From assembly GCF_019399895.1 (NCBI RefSeq), contig NC_091878.1, positions 1,054,001 to 1,118,000 on the forward strand: a DNA stretch of 64,000 bases, in the 5' to 3' direction. Below the pieces are notes generated by a model. It was not told the DNA's origin. It saw only the letters and a list, made by a program, of their open reading frames with translations, and searched no databases. This stretch comes from Cardiocondyla obscurior (Eukaryota > Arthropoda > Insecta > Hymenoptera > Formicidae). This document shows positions 1 to 10,607 of this stretch, in pieces (positions within the stretch are counted from its first letter, which is position 1; the number at the start of each line of letters is the position of its first letter). A program made the translations under genes and the position numbers.

Positions 1-3000
1 TCATAATTGGCTCAGCTAAATCTTTCGGTTTTGCATTTATTTGCTCAGAGACCATGCTTTGAAAACTGTACGAGCCTTGAAAATGTTCATCGGTAAACCA
101 TTTAGACCTACAAGTTTAAAAAATAAAGTCATACAAATTATCCGATAAGTAAAAATAAATTTAATTATATTTCTTTCAATCAATTTTTAGAGAAAGCTAC
201 CTTAATATTCTCGTTGGTTTCACAATGTCGTAATGTTCTTTAAGTGCTTTTTCTAACAGTAGATACAACCCGTCGGCTACGTCACTATCTGATAAGGTTT
301 CCATGTGTCTCGCATTTCTTCCAACTATCCAAGCACATAACAGGTTCGGCTGATAAGCCACCGTGAAAAATGAAAATACATCACAGAGCCACTCGTTATT
401 CTAAAACAAATATTTGATAAAATTAGTAAAGAGACAAAAGAGACTAAAAACTGTCAAAATTAATTTTTTAACAAATTATTATTTATTATAATATATTTCA
501 ATATATTATAATATTAAAATAAACGTTCAAACATAAATATTCTTAGATTTGCTTACTTGACCGTAAGTTTCTAAAAATTCTTGTTTAATTTGCTCCGGCC
601 ACATAAAATTAAAAGTAGATTTATTTTCCGGCCACCATCTATGCGGAAACTCAAGGAAGACTTTATCTACCGATCCGATATTTAATCCCTATAATAACAT
701 CGTATTAATTAATATCAATATACATACAATATATATAATATACCAATTTATTTTGTAATACTATATTGTTAAAATACCTCTATCGCACGTTGCTTCTTTT
801 GTGATAAGGGTGGCACAAACATCGTAGAATGTTTGTCTTTCAGAACACCCAAAGACCCAGTAAATATTACATGCGGCGCGGAATACTCACAGCCATCTCT
901 GGTGGTCACTATAACGTTCTCGCTTGAGTTATAATTAATGGTCGTTACAACTTTTCGAAATTTTATTTTCTCCATCACAGGCAAGCGTTCTTCTGGATTT
1001 GGAATTTTTTGCTAAAAAAACAATCACACGTACTCGATTAGAAATAAAACTACGCGCCAATTATTTATCACTTTGTATTTAACATTTATACATAACATTA
1101 AGTTTCTAATTTAATAAGAGATTTCTTACCATTAACACATCTAGAATTGTTTTATAACCACGGTCTTTCCAGTTTAACAAAAGATTGCCTTCGCAATCCC
1201 AATATTCTATCAAACCTTTTATGGAGACATCAAACCATGTGTCGCTGCTTTGTATAGAATTTTCCATTTTTTCTAGCCAAGACAAATATTCAGCAACTCG
1301 AGAACGATTCATGAAAGGATTTTCGTCGAAATCCTTATAATATCTGCAACATTAATTTTTAATTTTTTAATTTATTATTATATAGGGTGTTTAATGTGTG
1401 TGAGAATCTTTATTCTTTAGATATTTCCTTTTAATCTGAATTTTGGGCGGGTAGATAAGGATGAATCATCCTCAACCTTGTACTCAATTGTGGTGGGGAG
1501 GAGCTCATTCTGACTGACACCAGCACTACCAGTAGCATGTCGCAATCATTGTGTCACATATGAGGAAAGCATAGCCTCCAACAGTGATATTTAAACTTTA
1601 TGGATTAATTCGTTCAACTTGAGATCCTTATATTTTTATATAGGTCTTTAAATATTTCTCAGTTATGGGCATATATTGCATAATCTCTACACATTATTGT
1701 GAACAACAACTCACTAATACATTACGGTAATAAAACCAAGTTCTACTGATAACGTGTGATAAACATTCACTGCCACAAAACAGTAAAACAGCAAGATGTT
1801 TGTAAAAAGGTAATATAATCTAATATTAAATCACTGATGACCATAGAATCATAACTAATTTTGCCTTCACCTTAAATCTAATAAAAAGTTAATTTCTTAT
1901 AAAATTAAATATTAAGCAAATATAAAAAAAACACGTCATCTTGAAATATTAACAACTATAATTTCAGAAAAGTCGATTCAGAGCTTGAGAAGCTCAGGAA
2001 CGAAGTAGATGGCCCACCAAATTTAGATATGACGATTGTGAATATTCAGAAAGAATCGTCACGGATCCATGCCGCGTACTTATTCGAGGATATTGGTAAA
2101 GCTACTTTACAAAAATTATGTTTGTTGCTAAGTGCTACGGCAACAGGAAAAATTTACGACGGATGGCAAGAGTTTGCAACGCATATGGGTTTATCAATCG
2201 AGCAGATACGTGTAAGATTATAAAAAAATTATTATTATAATAAGTATTCACAAGTTCGAACTGAATTATTCACATACCGTTATAAAATAATCTTAAATAT
2301 GACGCTATTTTATTATCTAGTGCATAGATTATGACTTCAAAGGGCTTCAAGATCCAACGTATTATGTACTCCTAACTTACGTGCAGTCTCCCGAGGCAAC
2401 ATTGGATAAAATTCTGAGTGCCTTGCAACAAATACAACGACTCGACATAATAAATCAAATTAAGGATTACGTGTACGATCTGGTCGATGCTGCCTCGCAA
2501 CATATTATAAATCGTAATGGTAAAAAAGTTATAAAAAAAAAAACTATAGCACTTTTTTTTCTAAATGTTACAGAACAAATTATAAAGTAAGTGAAAAAGT
2601 ATAATAATTATATACATTTAATTATATTGTTTGTTTTACGTTTAGAATTTGAAATAATTGAACCCGGACATATACCAAGAGCACCATTAGTCCTCAGTCC
2701 CATTTTAACAGTAAAGAGCAATAGAGAAATAAAAGAAAAAACACCGATGTACATATCAGAAGATAAAGAAAAGGTAGTTCAACTGATCTGTATATTACAT
2801 ATATGTATATAAAAAATTACTATGTAAGACTTTTAATTAAGAATTTTTAAGTATTATATTTTATTATATCAGCATAAGCAAACATACGGGTGTATAGTTA
2901 TGCTGACATTTGCTGACGATGGTTTACCAACCGTTGAGTGCATCACGAAAATATTTCGATCCAAACAGCCACGAATTGGCGTGGTTATATTACAAGAACA

Positions 3001-4616
3001 GAAAAAACACGTTTATAGTAAAGCTGAAGAATTTATAGACGATTGTTTCAAACAGGTAAACTAATATCTTTTTCGTACTTTTACTTTCTTAAAAAAAGCA
3101 AAATTAAAGTTTCTTTTAAACTTTCTTTCACGTAAAATAGAGTAGAGTAAATAAATTTTATTTTAGGTCGATTATGTTATACCAATACTAACGAGAGGCT
3201 ACATCGAAAAGATTAATAGCCCCATGAAAACATATGAACAAATGAATAACAATTTGGACACAAAATACTTGAAATATATATATTCGTTGTTAAGATACGA
3301 ATATATGAGAAACCAATGCTGCAACAATCGTGTGAGGTATGATTTGATATATGTCTTTCGTAAATCACAAATTTCTGAAAATATTCGTGATAGAATGATG
3401 TCGTTCGTATTTGTTTACAATTAATTAAATTATTAATGCAAAAAAAAGACAGTTGTTAATATCTCGTTTTTTTCGTTTTTTTTTTTTCTGTTATCAGATG
3501 TATTGTACCTGATAAAGATGTTTATACAATTGTGCGAGCAAACCTGCATCCCACATTGCAAGCGTGGTTTCGTGAAAGTGACGTTGATGGTTTTGTCAGT
3601 AATATTCTTTTTCATAAAATTTAATATAAAAATCGCGAGTGCAGTCAGTTTCGTGAACTTTTGGTTGTGACAAGTTATATCTTTTATATCTGTTTAAAAA
3701 AAATTTCTAACACACGGTACTAATAATTTTTTGTACATAATATTCTAATCTATATTTAATTAAAATAAAAAGGTTAACTAAAGCATAAGAATTTTACAAA
3801 TAAATATTACAAATTAAAATTATTATGCTTACAGTAATCAGTAAGTGTACTCACTCTCTTATAAAGAAGTCTCCATAATTTCCTGTTTCCTTTTCAATTC
3901 CTTTCTGTTTCATCTTGTCTAAGTTATTAAAATAAAGTGTTAGAGCTGCACTGCTTTCCTCTAGAGGCATTATTTCGCCATTAATGGTGACAAATTCATG
4001 TTTGCTGGGATCAAGGAGAGATTCACCTGAACTCAGCAAGTCATGCTTAGAGGCAAGATTAAATACAATGTTCCCAGTTTCTCCATGAACCCATTGAGCT
4101 CCAAGGTCTACTACATTTTCACCTAAAAATATAAAAATATTCAGACTTTAAACTTTCCTAAGTATCAAAAAAAAAATCATTAAAGACAAATAAAAAACTG
4201 GATAAAACAAAAATGAGAAATTAATACAAAATTAATTGAGAAAATTACTATTTACCAAAGGCTTTAGTATATATCCTGCCACCAATCCTGTCATTAGCTT
4301 CTAGCACTATAAAATCTTCTACTCCTCTCTTCAACAGTCTTGAGGCAGCTGCAATGCCAGATGCACCTGCTCCAACAATCACAACATCTGTGTTCCTCTG
4401 CATGTCACAGGTGCTTGATGATTCCTCTGCACTCACTAGTTTTATTCCACCGTTGAAGGAACGTTTATACACATTGTCGGGAGTAAACGCAAACGACGAT
4501 CTTAAATGAACTTGAATTGGCTCAAGCAGATAACGTATCGGATTAGTCAAATCACTACATAAGATAAATAGGATAAGAAGAATCATAGTGTTATCTGCAA
4601 CATGAACAAAGTACAT
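1..4616 (-). CDS. FAD-dependent polyamine (spermine) oxidase-like protein, 3' end cut by window edge
   Basis: Flavin amine oxidase of the spermine/N1-acetylpolyamine oxidase family, which oxidises polyamines using FAD and releases H2O2 and an aminoaldehyde. Coding exons on the minus strand are 4616-4256, 4122-3855, 1343-1130, 1011-778, 688-557, 400-201 and 107-1; all junctions are GT-AG and in phase. The N-terminal half has the FAD-binding dinucleotide fold (VVIVGAGASGIAAASRLL, then VLEANDRIGGRI) and next the LGAQWVHG block typical of the family. Exons 4-5 carry the TGSLGVLK and FPHRWWPEN regions. About 505 residues are visible and the C-terminal FAD-contact segment lies outside the window. 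I chose the ATG at 4616; a second ATG at 4586 begins a hydrophobic stretch (MILLILFILCS) that could be a signal peptide or membrane anchor, so the enzyme may be secreted or membrane-associated. The 2.5-kb intron 1344-3854 contains another gene on the opposite strand. Substrate (spermine or acetylated polyamine) cannot be decided by eye. Confidence 0.9.
1380..1795. other. Upstream stretch of the nested gene, within the amine oxidase intron
   Basis: About 400 bases between amine oxidase exon 3 and the nested DD-SEFIR gene. The part from about 1440 to 1580 is less AT-rich than its surroundings and has no open coding frame of note. It starts near a TATAGGGTGTTT sequence that resembles an end of a degraded transposon, but no matching second end is visible. 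It must contain the promoter and 5' UTR of the nested gene, whose ATG is at 1796. No recognisable core-promoter element was found. Confidence 0.35.
1796..3624 (+). CDS. Death-domain plus SEFIR-like adaptor protein (Act1/CIKS-like), nested gene
   Basis: Seven exons (1796-1809, 1968-2211, 2321-2519, 2646-2773, 2873-3055, 3167-3336, 3498-3624) total 1065 nt and give a complete 354-aa protein. Residues about 30-130 form an all-helical block (AAYLFEDIGKATLQKLCLLL, WQEFATHMGLSIEQIR, a DYDF turn, then ILSALQQIQRLDIINQI) with the layout of a death domain. Residues about 195-345 look like a SEFIR domain: a first strand (CIVMLTF), an acidic DD turn, the strand-turn VDYVIPILTRGYIEKI, then LDTKYLKYIYSLLRYEYMRN and a TLQAWF segment. 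That last block resembles the SEFIR domain of the IL-17-receptor adaptor Act1/CIKS more than the TIR box 2 of MyD88. Death domain plus SEFIR is the arrangement of invertebrate CIKS-like adaptors, so a role in innate immune signalling is inferred. It lies wholly inside an intron of the minus-strand amine oxidase gene. The first exon is only 14 nt, so the start is the weakest part. A divergent MyD88-type TIR adaptor is the main alternative. Confidence 0.72.
3764..3769 (+). terminator. Candidate poly(A) signal of the nested adaptor gene
   Basis: An AATAAA hexamer sits 140 bases after the stop codon at 3624 and still inside the amine oxidase intron, so the nested transcript could end before the host gene's next exon at 3855. 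Confidence 0.4.
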
Positions 4617-5725
4617 TGGCAATTTTCCCGAATAACTGTTGCAAATCACATGAGCTTTATTTCTACAGATTGTTAAGAAAAAAAAATGGAATTAAAAAAA
4701 AAAAATTACAGCAATTTCCTTCCCTTCCAAGTTCATTTTCTCAATCAATTTAATTACGACGACCACGTCTCGTATAACATCGCGTAGTATTTTACACATA
4801 CCTGATTAAATTTAACGTGTTGCAGGAAGTTTTTATTCAACACTTCGTAGTGAAATTGCGAGCGGCTCTTCTCGTAAATGTCCACACGTAACCGGGTGAC
4901 GCAGGCTTTCACGAAAGCCTTGCCTGTTGATAAAAAAGGGAATATCAATTAAGCGATCAAGTGTGATAAAAATTTTGAATTACTCGAGAAATAAAAATTT
5001 GTTGAACAATATTTAAAATAATTTGATAATTGCTTAAGTGGCTTACGCATTTAGAATCACGCATAAAGGACAGCATAAAACTGAGAGAAGTCCGGCAGTG
5101 CCCGGCTGCCCGGCAGTCCGGCTGCTGCGATCACAATCCCCAGAACATGCGCAATATGGTGAGCGTTAGTAGACGTGGTTGAAATTCAAGATACGGATGC
5201 TGAGCTGTACGTATTTTATCGTGATAAGGGGGTATCGTAAGACGTGCCCTTGAAAGAAGAAAAAGTGATAGTGGCAAACGTCGCCTTCCGTCCACATCAA
5301 ACTCTGATAACCTGGCTTCTGACGTCATGCGGTCTTTGTTCAGCATTTATTGAGTAACCAAGACAGAACGACATCGTAAATTAAGGTTATCTGAATTTTC
5401 GAATAAGTAAAATCAAGTAAAAAGAAGAATTTAATTACATTTTGTGGACGACAGCGATCGAGTCGAGTCGAAAGTTTAGGGACTCTAGTTCACTAAGCTC
5501 ACTTCAGCCACCCTTCGGCAACGACATCTACTGGAGTGTCGTTTGGCAGCACTGAAAGTTCATCGAATTACTTCAATTGAAACTTGATCGAGGTTGGGCT
5601 CTTTACTCCGAAAATCACCCACGCCGCTTATAAATTCTCAAGTATCAATTACGCAAAGCTAATTAAACCTAAACGTAAAAATACATTTTGTTTAACAGGA
5701 ACCGGCTCGCTTCTTTGCATCGAAA
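4617..5725. promoter_or_regulatory. Divergent upstream region shared by the amine oxidase gene and the 5726 gene
   Basis: About 1.1 kb between two start codons that point away from each other. It should hold the 5' UTRs and promoters of both genes. A polypyrimidine-AG acceptor (TTTGTTTAACAG ending at 5698) lies just before the plus-strand ATG at 5726, which suggests a non-coding first exon upstream, perhaps around 5450-5560. Short open frames on the minus strand here (for example 5131-5346) have no recognisable domain. No TATA box stood out. Confidence 0.4.
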
Positions 5726-7615
5726 ATGTCTATGGTTCCTTCACGGGCTTTTAGAACGCGACCAACGTAAGTTAACATTTTAATTAGAATTAAAAACTAA
5801 TTAGTAATTGTTATTGTACAATATGTAATTTAAATTTTATTACATTTTTATCTCAAGCGTAAAAGATATTTTCTGTTATATAAGTTGTATATATAAATTT
5901 ATCAGTAATTTTTCGTATTTTTCTCGTGCATAATACATCGGATCAGATTGCCGACACTCAGAGGAAAAAGTAGCAGTTTATCGGATGCTGATTTTCGAAA
6001 AAAATCATCGAGGAATGATTCAAGATCGAAGCCGTTCGGATTCTGTTGCTCTCCGGATCGCTTTAATCCACTCTCACGATACGATCAACGAAGACCACCC
6101 TACAAATCTTCGCTAACGGCAATCACCTCCGTGCACGAGTGTCCGATTGTTAAGATGCAAGCGAAATTTTTTATCCCGGAATTTTCCAGAGAGAAAAAGA
6201 AAGTGACGAAAAGAATGACAGATGAGAGGGAACCATCAAAAGATAGGAAACTTAATGATTTTCGGCTTAATAGAAACAATCGCTATGTAAGGCAATATTT
6301 TATAGAGGACGAAATTGCATTGGCCAAGGATATTTTCTGGGCAGAAAAGCAAAGAATGTACAATGAGGCGAACAAGAAAGCAATAATATTGACAAAGAAG
6401 AAATGTACGTGAGTTTTTTAAACAACTTTGAAAAAATATATTGCAGTAAAAACGATTTTTTTTTAAATATAATTTATTTTAATTTATATCAGTTACAATT
6501 TGCACAATTAACAACATCTCATTATGGGTTATCGGTGTATTACAGGTCATCAATGAAATTGATTAATTATATATTATTTTCTTTTCTTATAGATAAGAAA
6601 TTCTCGCAAAAACTGGAGCTGAATTATCCGCGATGGTATCAAGATTTTTCTTTAGATCAAGTATGTCATGAGAAAACGTCTTTCTATTTTTGTTACTTAA
6701 TAAGTATTTAAAAAAAGGGAAAGGAATTGCGAAGAATTTCTTCAAGTTTGTACGATCAAGAATGTAAAATGATCGATAAGACAGAAGAAAAGATTAATGC
6801 AAATCGAATAAATGTCGATGATAAAGAATATATAAACAACAAGTCTGATTTCTCAACGATAATGAAGGTATTTTTAAGAATTTTTAAAAACTGATAATTA
6901 AAAAAAAAGTCAATATCAAACATTTTATCTACAAATGTGATATCGACATCAATGTCGATCAGATCATGTTTTTTCATATCTTTAATATATATTTATAAAA
7001 TTTTAGAATGAGTTAAAAAAAATGGCTGCAGAAGGCTACACATTCGCAAAATTGCCAAAATGTTATCTGGTGCCGCAGCTTCAAGATTGGATCATGCACA
7101 GAAAGGGCGTTGTTTTCTCAAAAATGGACAAAGGTACTCTCGATTGCAACAAATTATTTTTTTTTTCCAATTGCTTAATTGAGTTTTTTTCCTTTTTCAG
7201 AAAATTTGATGCGAATGAGCCGCGCTGTCTGGAACACGACAATAATACACAAGGCTGCACATATTAAGAAACCATCATTACATATGAAAAAATCTGATCT
7301 AAAAAAGTTGACTTATGATCAAGCCAATTGGATGAAAAAAAAGGTTGACCTAAACTTTAAGGATATTTTTTTTAATGAAAGAAAAATTATCTTTATATTT
7401 AATTTAAAATATAATAATAAGTATTATTATGTTTTTTTCAGATTAAAAAGATTAAAGAGGTATTTTACAGCGAAGTGCGTAAAGCCCGCGTTTCTTACGC
7501 TCGTATAATGTGGAATACCATGGAACATGGAAAATTTCCTTCCACATCGTTCAAAAAAGCTTTTTTTACTTATATGAGTAGCAAAGAAGCTGATGGACAC
7601 GTTTATAGACCTTGA
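5726..7615 (+). CDS. Uncharacterised basic protein, 386 aa, seven exons
   Basis: I do not recognise this protein. Exons 5726-5766, 5947-6404, 6593-6660, 6718-6867, 7007-7133, 7201-7343 and 7442-7615 sum to 1161 nt, a complete frame from ATG to TGA with phase-compatible GT-AG junctions. The translation is rich in Lys, Arg, Asn and Ser. The N-terminal 160 residues are basic and low in structure (Ser/Arg-rich near 15-50). A helix-prone stretch follows (YFIEDEIALAKDIFWAEKQR). The C-terminal part carries aromatic residues (YPRWYQDF; SYARIMWNTMEHGKF). No signal peptide, membrane segment, zinc-binding cluster or catalytic motif is visible. The exon 2 donor was placed at 6405 because the next GT (6409) would create an in-frame stop after splicing. 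Alternative splicing or a different exon 4 acceptor is possible. Confidence 0.72.
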
Positions 7616-7675
7616 ATGAAAGGTAAAAGATGACAATACTGCACAAAAATAGTAAAAGTTGTAGAAATTAATTAA

Positions 7676-7681
7676 AATAAA
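7676..7681 (+). terminator. Candidate poly(A) signal of the 5726-7615 gene
   Basis: An AATAAA hexamer is 61 bases after the TGA at 7615. The rest of the gap to the Tfb4 start at 8159 is AT-rich, shows no coding frame, and must contain the Tfb4 promoter. Confidence 0.45.
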
Positions 7682-8158
7682 TTACTATTATATGTAACTG
7701 TGCAGTTAGTCTCGCTTAATGTGATTGCATTTTCTAACAGAATATCATGAGACTGCAAAATAAACTTATTAACAAGTTCACTCGATCTTATAATTATCAG
7801 CTATTAATTTTTATAACTTGTATCAATAATTATTTATTTTTTTCTCGTACAAGAATCTACTTACCGACGATAATTTATTTTCTTAGTTGACGAATAAATC
7901 GCTAGATGACATTTTAATAAAATAGTTTGATGTCTTCATACTGTCGCTAGTATCGTCACGGTGGCTGCAATTTTATACGTTTCATACAAATTTGATTTCT
8001 TTATTGTTCTTCAAATCGTTTGCATTATTACTATTTTCTTGTTAATGATTTCAGTATAGAGACGTTGAAATTAAAATGTTTAAGGAATTTTATGGCTAAA
8101 AAAAAACCTTTTAATTGACTAGTAAAAATTATTCACGAGAGAAAGAAATTCCAGCAAA

Positions 8159-9471
8159 ATGTCTTTCGGTATGTTAACGTTTCTGCATAAAGCTAATTAC
8201 TTTACAATTACAATTTCAATCATTAATTTATTCGATAAATACGTTTTCTGCTTGTAAATTTGTAGAAATAGAGACGAGCCTTTTAGTGATCGTTCTGGAT
8301 GTCAATCCAATGCAGCGGATAGTAAAGCAAGAAATAAAGATACTGTCGCAGTGTTTGGATTCTACAATCGTATTTGCCAATGCTCATCTGATGCAATCAT
8401 CCAGCAATGAATTAGCAGTAATGGCATGTCACGGTCACAGCGCTAAATTTCTCTACCCCTGTGAGAGTGCAGTGGAAGTGAGGCAGATGGATGGACAGTA
8501 TGAAAAATTTACTATGGTGGAACGTACAGTGCGTCAACAGTTGCAGCAAATTATTAGTGAGATTACCACAGACATGCCGTTAAATATGGAAAGTCTCATC
8601 TCCGGCGCACTTAGCATGGCGTTGTGTTATATCGCTCGATTAGAGCGAGAAAAAGTTCCCAGTCAGAAACTGCATCCCAGAATACTGGTGATCACTGCCA
8701 GCAATGATTCAGCCATTCAATACATGAACTACATGAATATATTCTTTACCGCGCAAAGAATGGTCTCTGTCTTTATAATTTTTATAATTTATGATAAAAC
8801 TGATGATTTGTAATGCAAAAACATCTATCTGACTACTTTCAGAATGTTATTTTGGATGTATGCAGCCTGGATCAAGAACTTACACTTTTACAGCAAGGCT
8901 GTGACATTACTGGTGGTAATTACCTGAAAGTGCCACAACTTGCTGGGTTGCTACAGTATTTATTGGTGAATTACTTGTTGCTTAATTTTATTACAATCAA
9001 TATAAATGCAGCTTTATGTAAAATTATTTATATATTTTTTTTTAATGTTTAGTGGGTGTTTTTACCAGATCCCATTGTTAGATCCAAATTAGTTCTTCCT
9101 CCACCAGTGAAGGTAGACTATAGGGCAGCATGTTTTTGTCATCAAGAACTTATTGATATTGGATATGTCTGTTCAATATGTTTATCAAGTAAGTATTATT
9201 AGAGAAACATTAATTAATAATAAATTTTAAATGATATAAAATACATTAATATAATTTTTTTTAGTCTTCTGCAAGTTTAGTCCAATTTGCACTACATGTC
9301 AGTAAGTATTTTACACGATATATTCTATATGAAAATTACATATTTTAAGTATAGTATAAAAGATATTTATTAATTACTAAAATTTTTTTTTAAAGCACGG
9401 TGTTTAAAATGCCAGGACCGATACCAATGAAAATGAAAAAGAAAAAGAAGAACGTGGATATTGTTCATTAA
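8159..9471 (+). CDS. Tfb4: General transcription factor IIH subunit 3 (p34/Tfb4)
   Basis: Core subunit of TFIIH, which acts in RNA polymerase II promoter opening and nucleotide excision repair in the nucleus. Exons 8159-8168, 8266-8762, 8843-8965, 9053-9188, 9265-9301 and 9396-9471 sum to 879 nt, giving 292 aa, close to the usual size of about 300. The start is MSF-EIETSLLVIVLDVNP, the beginning of the vWA-like fold of Tfb4 and the surface that meets p44. The middle has SLISGALSMALCYI and RILVITAS, then NVILDVCSLD and GCDITGGNYLKVP. The C-terminus carries the cysteine-rich zinc domain (CFCHQELIDIGYVCSICL, then FCKFSPICTTC) and ends in a Lys-rich tail. The first exon holds only three codons and one base. 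The exon 2 donor (ATG followed by GTCTCT) is weaker than the others, but joining it restores the family's FTAQ...NVILD continuity. Confidence 0.95.
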
Positions 9472-9716
9472 ATTCGTATATTTTACAATTTGCAAACATG
9501 GACAACACAATGCAAAAGTTGTCTTTAAGATTATGATTTTTTAATCATAATCAACATGATTAGTTAATGGAGAACGAACTCATAGGTAAGAAGAACGGCT
9601 ATACTTTGTATAAATACGTCGTATGTAAATATGTATTTGTATTAAACATCCTTTTTTTTTAAAGTTAAAATTATGTAAGAACGCATAATTCGGCTGCTAT
9701 GCATTTGTGCTGCGGG

Positions 9717-9947
9717 TTATGTGCTGCGTCGCGCTTCGATTACGAAAGTAGACGGATGCTGCGGTACATAGCCGATACGTTCTTGAATCTCGCTCTGTGG
9801 GATCTTGCCGCCCCAGGCGGGTGGGTTCATAGACGATGATGCTTTCTTTTCGGCATCCTTTTTAGTTTCAGGCGCTTTCCTTATTTCCTCATACACCTGT
9901 AAGTCGTCTAATCGCATTTCTATCCGCGTCGGGCTTCGCCGTATCAT
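9717..9947 (-). CDS. CDC26: Anaphase-promoting complex subunit CDC26
   Basis: Small subunit of the anaphase-promoting complex/cyclosome that buttresses the TPR subunit APC6/CDC16. The single coding exon gives 76 aa. The N-terminus MIRRSPTRIEMRLDD matches the family's invariant start, in which the extended N-terminus inserts into the APC6 TPR groove. The next helix is LQVYEEIRK, and the tail keeps the ERIGYVPQ motif. The length is typical for the family. The ATG at 9947 is preceded on its strand by CTTTTTCAGCACA, a good acceptor, so the coding exon follows a 5' UTR intron and the promoter lies farther right, shared with Ing3. It is tail to tail with Tfb4, with 245 bases between stop codons. 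Confidence 0.95.
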   Translation of the reverse strand: MIRRSPTRIEMRLDDLQVYEEIRKAPETKKDAEKKASSSMNPPAWGGKIPQSEIQERIGYVPQHPSTFVIEARRST

Positions 9948-10607
9948 TGTGCTGAAAAAGAAAATAGCTACATTCTTTTATTCAGGATAAAAATTTATAT
10001 ATATTTTTTTTTTAATTTTATTTTCATATAATTAATATTTAATATTTATATATATAATTAAAAAATTTTTTATTGAGAGAAATTACACGCGAATATATGC
10101 GACTTCGGAAACATTTTATTCTTTCTAAGAATTTTTAATAAAACGTAAAGACGGATAACCCAAAATACGAATGTTCAGCGAACAAACACAGTTGTAAACG
10201 AGCGTCGTTGAGAGTTAGTTCCATCAAAAAACTCCGAGCTCTCGCATGACGTCCCTGTCGATTCGTCGCGCAATATGGCGAGATGCGAGATGATAGTATC
10301 AAATAATTCCGAAAATAAAATCGCCCGGACCGAGCTGCGTTGTTGCTCGACAAGGCTCGTTTTGCGGCGGCAATCGCACTCTTTTAGAAATCCGGAGTGA
10401 ATGTCCTGGCTGGACGAGGGCGCGAGGACGACAAGAGCGCGCCGGAGGCGCCCCAAGAGCGCGGATGTGGCGGGGCTGGACGCGCGCGGGCACGCTCTTG
10501 ATCAGCGCGTTTCCCTGCGAGGTCCCGCGGTATTCTGCGACGTGCCGACAACGGGCGGCGGACACTAGTCAGGGTCATCAATCGCAGGCGACCGGTGGCG
10601 CGGGAAG
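9948..10607. promoter_or_regulatory. CpG-rich divergent promoter region of CDC26 and Ing3
   Basis: The stretch changes from AT-rich (9950-10130) to strongly CpG-rich (10170-10700) as it reaches the Ing3 start. CDC26 reads left and Ing3 reads right, so both 5' ends must lie here. No TATA box is evident, as expected for CpG-rich housekeeping promoters. Overlapping open frames on the minus strand (10175-10725) come from the GC-rich composition and carry no domain. Confidence 0.5.

Noticed and set aside
2873..3624. Naming the nested gene MyD88 with a TIR domain
   Set aside because: The death domain plus TIR-like order suggested MyD88, but the expected TIR box 1 (a YDAF-type motif) and box 2 are absent, while the LDTKYL...YEYMRN...TLQAWF pattern resembles SEFIR. 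I report it as SEFIR-like with MyD88-type as an alternative.
6403..6711. Open frame continuing beyond exon 2 of the 5726 gene
   Set aside because: Its AT-rich, Phe/Tyr/Leu-rich translation is intronic; splicing at 6405 to 6593 keeps a coherent coding frame.
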